DNA of 64,000 nucleotides from Roseateles saccharophilus (lineage in GTDB: Bacteria > Pseudomonadota > Gammaproteobacteria > Burkholderiales > Burkholderiaceae_C), in the NCBI RefSeq assembly GCF_004342485.1, contig NZ_SMBU01000002.1:124001-188000 (forward strand). The letters are read 5' to 3'. Position 1 is the first letter of the stretch, and each line of letters opens with the position of its first letter. A model generated the notes under the pieces. The model searched no databases and was not told where the DNA came from. It worked only from the letters and a program-made list of their open reading frames with translations. The position numbers were made by a program, and so were the translations under genes. Shown one piece after another: positions 56,187 through 64,000 of this stretch.

Positions 56187-57194
56187 TCAGCGCAGGACCT
56201 TGAGGGCCTCGGCGTTGACGATATTCGTCGGCCGGGACTGCATGAAGTTCAGCACGTTGTCGAAGGCGGCGTCGAAGTAGAGCTCGTAGCCGTCCTGTTC
56301 GACATAGCCGATATGCGGCGTGCACACCGCGTTCTCCAGCCGCAGCAGCGGATGGCCCTGCAGGATGGGCTCGCTCTCGAACACGTCGATGGCGGCCATG
56401 CCTGGCCGGCCGCGGTTCAGCGCGGACACCAGTGCGTTCTCCTGCACCAGCTCGGCCCGCGAGGTGTTCACGAACAGCGCCGTCGGCTTCATCTGCGCCA
56501 GGTCCTCGGGCGTGACGATGCCGCGGGTCGCGTCGCATAGGCGCAGGTGCACGCTCAGCACGTCGGCCTCGGCGAAGAAGGCTTCGCGGCTGGGCGCGGC
56601 CTCGAAGCCGTCGGCCTCGGCCCGCAGGCGCGAGGGCTCGCTGCCCCAGACCAGCACCTTCATGCCGAAGGCACGGCCGTAGCCGGCCACGAGCTGGCCG
56701 ATCTTGCCGTAGCCCCAGATGCCCAGCGTCTTGCCCTTGAGCACCATGCCGACGCCGAAATTGGCCGGCATGGACCCCGCCTTCAGCCCGGCCTGTTGCC
56801 AGGCGCCGTGCTTGAGGTTGCCGATGTACTGCGGCAGCCGGCGCATAGACGCCATGATGAGAGCCCAGGTCAGCTCGGCCGGCGCGACCGGGCTGCCCTT
56901 GCCCTCGGCCACCGCGATGCCCAGCCGCGTGCAGGCCTCGATGTCGATGTGGCTGCCGATGCGGCCGGTCTGCGAGATGAGCTTGAGCTTGGGAAGCTTC
57001 TCGAGCAGCTGGCGCGGGAAGGCGGTGCGCTCGCGGATCAGCACCAGCACCTCGGCGTCGCGCAGCCGCACCGAGAGCTGCCCGATGCCCTTGACCGTGT
57101 TGGTGAACACCTTGGCGTTCAGGGGTTCCAGCTTGGCCGCGCAGCGCAGTTTCCGGACTGCGTCCTGGTAGTCGTCGAGGATGATCACGTTCAT
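56187..57194 (-). CDS. D-2-hydroxyacid dehydrogenase-family protein
   Basis: NAD(P)-dependent oxidoreductase, 335 residues. The Rossmann motif GIWGYGKIGQLVAGYGRAFG is near 153-172; catalytic Arg in FVNTSRAELV, Glu in FESEP and His in CTPHIGY. Related to phosphoglycerate and glyoxylate/hydroxypyruvate reductases, but substrate is not evident. First gene of the unit with the split chromate transporter. Confidence 0.9.
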   Translation of the reverse strand: MNVIILDDYQDAVRKLRCAAKLEPLNAKVFTNTVKGIGQLSVRLRDAEVLVLIRERTAFPRQLLEKLPKLKLISQTGRIGSHIDIEACTRLGIAVAEGKGSPVAPAELTWALIMASMRRLPQYIGNLKHGAWQQAGLKAGSMPANFGVGMVLKGKTLGIWGYGKIGQLVAGYGRAFGMKVLVWGSEPSRLRAEADGFEAAPSREAFFAEADVLSVHLRLCDATRGIVTPEDLAQMKPTALFVNTSRAELVQENALVSALNRGRPGMAAIDVFESEPILQGHPLLRLENAVCTPHIGYVEQDGYELYFDAAFDNVLNFMQSRPTNIVNAEALKVLR

Positions 57195-57334
57195 GGTCGG
57201 GGCCCGCGCGGCCGTCCGGAGGGCAGCGAACGAAGAGAGCGCGGCGGCTTCATGTTGCGGGGCATTTTGCCCCGGGGCGCTGCAGGCCTTCGCCTTGCTG
57301 GCTACGATAGTTTTCCCTCAAAGGAGACTGACCC

Positions 57335-57841
57335 ATGACCACGATCTCGATGCACGCCGCGAGCGTCCCCGTCTTCGCGAAGATGCTGGACAACATGCTG
57401 AACTGGCTGGAGGCCGCCAAGGCCCATGCCGAGGCCAGGAAGTTTCCGGCCGACAACTACCTGACGCTGCGCCTGGCACCCGACATGCTGCCCTTCACCA
57501 AGCAGATTCAGATTGCCAGCGACTCGGCCAAGGGCTGCGTGGCCCGCCTGGCCGGGCAGGAGATCCCGAAGTACGAGGACAGCGAGGCGACGCTGGCCGA
57601 GCTGGCCGAGCGCATTCGCAAGACGCGTGATTACGTGCTGTCGGTGCCGGTGGCGGCCTTCGAGGGCAGCGAGGGCCGCGAGATCACGATCCCGCGCCGC
57701 TCCGGCGAGCCGCTGAAGTTCGACGGCCTGAACTATCTGCGCCATTTCGCGACGCCAAACTTCTATTTCCATGTGACGACGACCTACGCGCTGCTGCGCC
57801 ACGCCGGCGTGCCGCTGGGCAAGAACGACTATCTCGGCTGA
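57335..57841 (+). CDS. DUF1993-family protein
   Basis: 168 residues, four-helix DinB-like bundle. ASVPVFAKMLDNMLNWLEAA, RLAPDMLPFTKQIQIASDSAK and NFYFHVTTTYALLRHAGVPLGKND follow the DUF1993 pattern, including the terminal His segment. Function unknown. AAAGGAG precedes the start. Convergent with the GntR gene, overlapping 13 bp. Confidence 0.85.
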   Translation: MTTISMHAASVPVFAKMLDNMLNWLEAAKAHAEARKFPADNYLTLRLAPDMLPFTKQIQIASDSAKGCVARLAGQEIPKYEDSEATLAELAERIRKTRDYVLSVPVAAFEGSEGREITIPRRSGEPLKFDGLNYLRHFATPNFYFHVTTTYALLRHAGVPLGKNDYLG

Positions 57842-58530
57842 GCGCAGGCGTCGGGCGGTCGGGAGCTTGGCGCTTCCTGGGTCGCATTCAGCCCGTTGCG
57901 GAAATGGGCGCTGACGAGCCCGCGGCAGGCCTGCGCATCGCGCGCCAGCAGTGCCGCCACGATGGCCCGGTGCTCGTCCAGCGACTCTGCCAGCCGTCCC
58001 TCCCGGAACAGCGAATGGTGGCGGTTGAGCTTCATCAGCCGTCGCAGGTCGCCCACGATCTGCAGCCGCCAGCGGTTGCCGTCGATCTCCAGCACGCGCA
58101 GGTGAAAGCGTTCGTTGGCGGCGAAGAAGGCGTCGCGCGAATTGGTGGATTCAAGCAGGGCCTCCTCCAGCGCGCGGTGCAACTGCGCCAGTTCGGCCAG
58201 CTCGGCATCGCTGGCCCGGACGGCGACTTCCGCGGCGGCGTCACTTTCTAGAAGGGACAGCAGTTGATAGGCTTCCCGCACGTCCCGCTCGCTCATCTCG
58301 GTCACGTAGGCGCCGCGGCGCAGCTTCATCGTCACCAGGCCCTCGGCGGCCAGCACCTTCAGTGCCTCGCGCAGCGGCGTGCGGCTGATGCCCAGTTCGC
58401 CGCAGAGCTTGAGCTCGTCGATCCAGGCGCCCGGCTCCAGCTCGCGACCGAGGATGCGCAGGCGCAGTCGGTCGGCCACTTGCTCGTACAGGGCCGTGGA
58501 GGCGAGGGGGATGGAGGTCTGATCTGGCAT
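57829..58530 (-). CDS. GntR-family (FadR-type) transcriptional regulator
   Basis: 233 residues: winged helix (about 12-78; LYEQVADRLRLRILG, ELGISRTPLREALKVLA, RRGAYVTEM) and an all-helical FCD ligand domain (about 90-215) with the metal-type residues in FHLRVLE and ALFRE/HR-like stretches. It is divergent from the methylmalonyl-CoA mutase operon with a perfect palindrome between, so it probably represses that operon in response to an organic acid or acyl-CoA. Confidence 0.9.
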   Translation of the reverse strand: MPDQTSIPLASTALYEQVADRLRLRILGRELEPGAWIDELKLCGELGISRTPLREALKVLAAEGLVTMKLRRGAYVTEMSERDVREAYQLLSLLESDAAAEVAVRASDAELAELAQLHRALEEALLESTNSRDAFFAANERFHLRVLEIDGNRWRLQIVGDLRRLMKLNRHHSLFREGRLAESLDEHRAIVAALLARDAQACRGLVSAHFRNGLNATQEAPSSRPPDACAQPR

Positions 58531-58566
58531 GGCGGGCGACGTGTCGGCCCAGTGTAGCGATTTTTG

Positions 58567-58582
58567 ATTCATAATTATGAAT
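58567..58582. promoter_or_regulatory. Operator of the FadR-type regulator
   Basis: ATTCATAATTATGAAT is a perfect 16-bp palindrome in the 93-bp gap between the regulator and mcm, 41 bp before the mcm ATG and 37 bp before the regulator ATG. Composition and length fit a GntR-dimer operator. Confidence 0.8.
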
Positions 58583-58623
58583 AACGGTCGACTATGATGT
58601 CGGGCAGTTACAGGAGAGTTTCG

Positions 58624-60807
58624 ATGTCGGACGCCAGCCACGCCGGGGACGCCCCGGAGTTCAAGACCGCCACGCTGGAGCAGTGGAACAAGGCCGCGGC
58701 CAAGTCAGCCCCCGGGGGCGACGTGGCCGCGCTGAACTGGGTCACGCCCGAGGGCCTGAGCGTCAAGCCGCTGTACACGGCGGCCGACACCGCCGGCCTG
58801 AAGCACGCCGACACGCTGCCGGGCTTCGAGCCCTTCCTGCGCGGCCCGCAGCCGACGATGTACGCCGTGCGGCCCTGGACCATCCGGCAGTACGCCGGCT
58901 TCTCGACCGCCGAGGAGAGCAATGCCTTCTACCGCAAGGCGCTGGCCGCCGGCGGCCAGGGCGTGTCGGTGGCCTTCGACCTGGCCACCCACCGCGGCTA
59001 TGACAGCGACCACCCGCGCGTGACCGGCGACGTCGGCAAGGCCGGCGTGGCCATCGATTCGGTGGAGGACATGAAGATCCTGTTCGACGGCATCCCGCTG
59101 GACAAGGTCTCCGTGTCGATGACGATGAACGGTGCCGTGCTGCCGGTGCTGGCCGGCTATGTGGTGGCGGCGGAGGAGCAGGGCGTCGGCCAGGAACAGC
59201 TGGCTGGGACCATCCAGAACGACATCCTCAAGGAGTTCATGGTCCGCAACACCTATATCTACCCGCCTGCGCCGAGCATGCGCATCGTCGGCGACATCAT
59301 CGAGTACACGGCGCAGAAGATGCCCAAGTTCAACTCGATCAGCATCTCCGGCTATCACATGCAGGAGGCGGGGGCCAACCAGGCGCTGGAGCTGGCCTTC
59401 ACGCTGGCCGACGGCAAGGAGTATGTGAAGACGGCCATGGCCAAGGGCTTGGGCGTTGACGATTTCGCGCCGCGCCTGTCCTTCTTCTGGGCCATCGGCA
59501 TGAACTTCTATCTGGAGATCGCCAAGATGCGCGCGGCGCGCCTGCTGTGGTGCCGCATCATGAAGGACTTCGGCGCCACCTCGCCCAAGAGCCTGATGCT
59601 GCGCACCCACTGCCAGACCTCGGGCTGGAGCCTGACCGAGCAGGACCCCTACAACAACGTCGTGCGCACCACCATCGAGGCCATGGCCGCGGTGTTCGGC
59701 GGCACGCAGAGCCTGCACACCAACTCGCTGGACGAGGCCATCGCCCTGCCCACCGAGTTCAGCAGCCGCATCGCGCGCAACACCCAGCTCATCATCCAGG
59801 AAGAGACCCACATCACCAATGTGATCGACCCCTGGGCCGGCAGCTACATGATGGAGAAGCTGACCCAGGACATGGCCGACAAGGCCTGGGCCATCATCGA
59901 AGAAGTCGATGCGATGGGCGGCATGACCGCGGCCGTGGACTCCGGCTGGGCCAAGCTCAAGATCGAGGCCAGCGCGGCCGAGAAGCAGGCCCGCATCGAC
60001 TCGGGCGCCGACGTCATCGTCGGCGTCAACAAATACAAGCTGGCCAAGGAAGATCCGGTCGAGATCCTCGAGGTCGACAACGTCAAGGTGCGCGACGCGC
60101 AGATCGCCCGGCTGAAGGCCATCAAGGCCCGCCGCGACACGGCCGCCGTGCAGGCCGCCCTGGGCGCGCTGACTCGCGCCGCCGAGAACGGCGAGGGCAA
60201 TCTGCTCGACCTGAGCATCCAGGCGATCCGCCTGCGCGCGACGGTGGGCGAGGTGTCGGACGCGCTGGAGTCGGTCTTCGGCCGGCATCGCGCCGACACG
60301 CACAAGGTCAGCGGCGTCTATGCCGCGGCCTACGACTCGGCCGAGGGCTGGTCCCGGCTGCAGGGCGAGATCGCCGCCTTCGGCGAAAGCCAAGGCCGCC
60401 GCCCGCGCGTGATGATCGCCAAGCTCGGCCAGGACGGTCACGACCGCGGCGCCAAGGTCGTCGCCACCGCCTTTGCCGATCTGGGCTTCGACGTCGACAT
60501 CGGCCCGCTGTTCCAGACCCCCGAGGAGTGCGCCCGCCAGGCCATCGAGAACGACGTGCACGCGGTGGGCGTCTCCACGCTGGCGGCCGGCCACAAGACC
60601 CTGGTGCCGGCCATCATTGCCGAGCTGAAGAAGCAGGGCGCCGACGACATCATCGTCTTCGTCGGCGGCGTGATCCCGGCGCAGGACTACGACTTCCTGT
60701 ACGGCGCCGGCGTCAAGGGCGTCTATGGCCCCGGCACGCCCATCCCGGCCAGCGCCAAGGGCGTGCTGGAGGCGATCAAGGCACAGCTGGCGGGAGTGCC
60801 TGCTTGA
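58624..60807 (+). CDS. mcm: Methylmalonyl-CoA mutase
   Basis: Coenzyme-B12 enzyme converting (R)-methylmalonyl-CoA to succinyl-CoA, 727 residues, single-chain like E. coli ScpA (714). Catalytic TIM barrel at about 40-550 ([34 protein letters not shown]) and a C-terminal B12-binding domain (about 595-725) with the base-on His H606 in DGHDRGAK and the [10 protein letters not shown] loop. A strong AGGAGAG precedes the ATG at 58624. First gene of mcm-GNAT-meaB-VOC-pccB. Confidence 0.96.
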   Translation: MSDASHAGDAPEFKTATLEQWNKAAAKSAPGGDVAALNWVTPEGLSVKPLYTAADTAGLKHADTLPGFEPFLRGPQPTMYAVRPWTIRQYAGFSTAEESNAFYRKALAAGGQGVSVAFDLATHRGYDSDHPRVTGDVGKAGVAIDSVEDMKILFDGIPLDKVSVSMTMNGAVLPVLAGYVVAAEEQGVGQEQLAGTIQNDILKEFMVRNTYIYPPAPSMRIVGDIIEYTAQKMPKFNSISISGYHMQEAGANQALELAFTLADGKEYVKTAMAKGLGVDDFAPRLSFFWAIGMNFYLEIAKMRAARLLWCRIMKDFGATSPKSLMLRTHCQTSGWSLTEQDPYNNVVRTTIEAMAAVFGGTQSLHTNSLDEAIALPTEFSSRIARNTQLIIQEETHITNVIDPWAGSYMMEKLTQDMADKAWAIIEEVDAMGGMTAAVDSGWAKLKIEASAAEKQARIDSGADVIVGVNKYKLAKEDPVEILEVDNVKVRDAQIARLKAIKARRDTAAVQAALGALTRAAENGEGNLLDLSIQAIRLRATVGEVSDALESVFGRHRADTHKVSGVYAAAYDSAEGWSRLQGEIAAFGESQGRRPRVMIAKLGQDGHDRGAKVVATAFADLGFDVDIGPLFQTPEECARQAIENDVHAVGVSTLAAGHKTLVPAIIAELKKQGADDIIVFVGGVIPAQDYDFLYGAGVKGVYGPGTPIPASAKGVLEAIKAQLAGVPA

Positions 60808-61232
60808 TTCCGACGCTGGCGCCCGTCGCCGGCGCGGACTTCGAGGAGATGCTCGCCCTGCGCATCGAGGCGCTGCGCCCGAGCCTGGAGCGGCTGGGGC
60901 GCTTCAGCCCCGATGTGGCGCGGGTCCGGCTGCGCAGCCAGTTCCGGCCCGAGTGGATGAAGCATCTCGTCGTCGAAGGCGAGCGCGTCGGCTATTTCAC
61001 CGTCGAGCCGCGCGAAGACGAACTGCGTCTTCATCACCTTTATCTGAAGCCGGCTGCACAAGGGCGGGGCATCGGCGCCTGGGTGATCGACCGGATCAAG
61101 TCGCAAGGCCGTCCCATCACCCTGGCCGCGCTGCGCGAAAGCCGCGCGAACGACTTCTACCGCCGCCACGGCTTCCGGGTCGTCGCCGAGCAGGAGTTCG
61201 ACATCGAATACCGCTGGGAGGCCCTCGCGTGA
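60804..61232 (+). CDS. GNAT-family acetyltransferase in the mcm operon
   Basis: 142 residues, one GNAT fold: [20 protein letters not shown] (strands beta4-5), acetyl-CoA loop [13 protein letters not shown] (about 86-98) and [18 protein letters not shown]. The TTG start overlaps the mcm TGA (TTGA) with GGGAG upstream, so it is translated in step with mcm. Its stop overlaps meaB by 4 bp. It has no precedent role in the pathway that I know of; protein acetylation of pathway enzymes is speculation. Confidence 0.8.
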   Translation: MIPTLAPVAGADFEEMLALRIEALRPSLERLGRFSPDVARVRLRSQFRPEWMKHLVVEGERVGYFTVEPREDELRLHHLYLKPAAQGRGIGAWVIDRIKSQGRPITLAALRESRANDFYRRHGFRVVAEQEFDIEYRWEALA

Positions 61233-62209
61233 GTGATCTTGCCGAGCGCCTGAAGTCCGGCGAGCGCCGTGCGCTGGCCAAGGCCATCACGCTGGTCGAG
61301 TCCACCCGGGTCGACCACCGCGAACAGGCTGATGCGCTGCTGACCGAGCTGATGCCGGGGACGGGCGGCGCGCTGCGCCTGGGCATTTCCGGCGTGCCGG
61401 GTGTCGGCAAAAGCACCTTCATCGAGGCTTTCGGCCTGCTGCTGCTGGAGCGTGGCCACCGCGTCGCCGTGCTCGCCGTGGACCCGTCAAGCAGCCTGTC
61501 CGGCGGCGCCATCCTGGGCGACAAGACGCGCATGGAGAAGCTGTCCATGGACCCGCGCGCCTTCATCCGCCCCAGCCCCAGCAGCGGCACGCTGGGCGGC
61601 GTGGCCGAGAAGACGCGCGAGGCCCTGCTGCTGTGCGAGGCGGCGGGCTTCGACATCGTCATCGTCGAGACCGTGGGCGTCGGCCAGAGCGAGACGGCCG
61701 TGGCCGGCATGACCGACCTCTACCTCTTGCTGCAACTGCCCAATGCCGGCGACGATCTGCAGGCCATCAAGAAGGGCGTCATGGAGCTGGCCGATCTCAT
61801 CGTCATCAACAAGGCCGACATCGATCCCGCCGCCGCCATGCGTGCCCAGGCCCAGATCACGTCGGCCCTGCGCCTGCTGGGCAGCGGGCGCATGGCCGAG
61901 CATGCCTCGGCGCTGCAGCGCGTGCTGCAGGTCAGCGCGCTGAAGGCCGACGGCATTGCGTCGCTGTGGGATGCCATCTGCGCCCAGCGCGACGCGCGCC
62001 GGGCCAGCGGCGCCTGGGACGCCAAGCGCCGCGAGCAGTCTCTGGCGTGGATGTGGGAGCGCATCCAGGCCGGCCTGCGCCATGCCTTCACCCACCAGCC
62101 CGGCATGGCCGCGCGCCTGGAGGCCACCACGGCCGAGGTGCGCGAGGGCCGCACGCCGGCCTCCACCGCGGCGCGGCAGCTGCTGGCCGCATTCAGGGAG
62201 TCCGCATGA
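61229..62209 (+). CDS. meaB: Methylmalonyl-CoA mutase-associated GTPase MeaB
   Basis: G3E-family GTPase that protects and reloads mutase cofactor, 326 residues. Walker [10 protein letters not shown] at 55-63, switch [18 protein letters not shown], Walker B-like ETVGVGQSE and guanine motif NKAD. GTG start at 61229 overlaps the GNAT stop. Co-transcribed with mcm as in most bacteria. Confidence 0.95.
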   Translation: MSDLAERLKSGERRALAKAITLVESTRVDHREQADALLTELMPGTGGALRLGISGVPGVGKSTFIEAFGLLLLERGHRVAVLAVDPSSSLSGGAILGDKTRMEKLSMDPRAFIRPSPSSGTLGGVAEKTREALLLCEAAGFDIVIVETVGVGQSETAVAGMTDLYLLLQLPNAGDDLQAIKKGVMELADLIVINKADIDPAAAMRAQAQITSALRLLGSGRMAEHASALQRVLQVSALKADGIASLWDAICAQRDARRASGAWDAKRREQSLAWMWERIQAGLRHAFTHQPGMAARLEATTAEVREGRTPASTAARQLLAAFRESA

Positions 62210-62595
62210 TCACCGGCCTGCACCACCTCAATCTGCGCGCGCCGGCCGCGTTGCTCGTCGTGCTGCGCGATTTCTACCGCGACGCACTGGGCCTGACGCC
62301 CGGCCCGCGGCCGGACTTCGGCACGCCGGGCTACTGGCTCTATGCCGGCGGCCAGCCGGTGTTGCACCTGTCCGAGCAGGCCGCGCACGAGGTGAAGCGC
62401 GGCCCGGTTGATCCCGAGGCGCCGACCACCTACGACCACACCGCCTTTGCCGGCAGCGACCCGGTCGCGACCGCGGCGCATCTGCGGGCGCTGGGCGTGA
62501 GCTTCCACGAATCCCGTTCGGCCGTCGCCGGCCAGCACCAGTTCTTCCTGCAAGACCCCGCCGGCAATGGCGTGGAGATCAATTTTCCGTTCTGA
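62206..62595 (+). CDS. VOC-family (glyoxalase-like) protein
   Basis: 129 residues, two beta-alpha-beta-beta-beta repeats. Possible metal ligands are His in GLHHLNL, His in PVLHLSE, His in YDHTAFA and Glu in GVEINF, giving a His/His/His/Glu-type site. Starts on the meaB stop (ATGA). Position suggests methylmalonyl-CoA epimerase, but the sequence lacks clear MCE features and matches generic VOC proteins, so that is only a hypothesis. Confidence 0.8.
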   Translation: MITGLHHLNLRAPAALLVVLRDFYRDALGLTPGPRPDFGTPGYWLYAGGQPVLHLSEQAAHEVKRGPVDPEAPTTYDHTAFAGSDPVATAAHLRALGVSFHESRSAVAGQHQFFLQDPAGNGVEINFPF

Positions 62596-62611
62596 CGAAG
62601 GCGTCAACACC

Positions 62612-64000
<1,389 letters not shown>

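Noticed and set aside
62206-62595. Firm call of methylmalonyl-CoA epimerase
   Set aside because: Position supports it, but length and motifs fit generic VOC proteins; kept only as a hypothesis.

Overview
The window is GC-rich, gene-dense chromosomal DNA of a betaproteobacterium, most likely a Burkholderiales member of the Roseateles/Mitsuaria/Rubrivivax/Leptothrix type. This is inferred from the very high GC, the gene set (sdhCDAB-sdhE-gltA next to mdh and a citE-like gene, a RegB/RegA pair beside a quinol oxidase, DUF2917 and DUF3761 proteins, 863-residue AcnB) and protein style. No rRNA, tRNA, CRISPR, phage or insertion sequence was seen. It is mostly core metabolism with small accessory insertions.

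Layout. 1-7.2 kb: a two-component system (kinase cut by the left edge) divergent from a czcCBA-type metal efflux operon, followed by a broken gene remnant. 7.8-12.4 kb: exonuclease I, a PAS plus degenerate-GGDEF protein, a very small flagellar-rod-like protein behind a near-consensus sigma-28 promoter, and a MerR regulator divergent from an Old Yellow Enzyme. 12.4-25 kb: a TCA-cycle cluster (acnB, citE-like, mdh, a GntR regulator, sdhCDAB, sdhE, gltA) with a vapBC toxin-antitoxin pair inserted. 25-33.8 kb: ribokinase-type kinase, MTA/SAH-deaminase-type amidohydrolase, a lipoprotein of about eight DUF5666-like repeats, and purL. 33.8-42.8 kb: an MFS transporter, then cyoABCD-SURF1-regBA, a quinol-oxidase operon carrying its own assembly factor and redox two-component system, and a Pal-like lipoprotein. 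42.9-49.9 kb: accessory genes (MarR/ClC channel, LLM oxidoreductase, alpha/beta hydrolase, a HipA-like kinase with its own HTH domain, GNAT, DUF2917, LysR). 49.9-58.5 kb: YebC, an unknown gene, HtrA protease, DUF3761 protein, an acyltransferase, rlmB, upp, split chromate transporter, D-2-hydroxyacid dehydrogenase, DUF1993, FadR-type GntR. 58.6-64 kb: a methylmalonyl-CoA mutase operon (mcm, GNAT, meaB, VOC protein, pccB) running off the right edge.

How the genes work together. The TCA cluster provides four cycle enzymes plus the FAD-insertion factor for SdhA; succinate dehydrogenase feeds the quinone pool that the bo3-type oxidase uses and that RegB may sense through a conserved GGxxNPF motif. 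The mcm/meaB/pccB operon turns propionyl-CoA into succinyl-CoA, which enters the same cycle. Several control sites are visible directly: an 11-bp-spaced response-regulator box upstream of czcC, a 19-bp-spacer MerR promoter, a vapBC operator, an 8+8 bp dyad upstream of cyoA, TCCTGAA repeats upstream of the HipA-like gene, and a perfect 16-bp palindrome between the FadR-type regulator and mcm.

The most unusual items are the HTH-HipA fusion with its AT-rich repeat operator, the sigma-28-driven 91-residue rod-like protein, vapBC inside a TCA cluster, the DUF5666 repeat lipoprotein, and tandem hairpin arrays at 27.4 and 39.4 kb.
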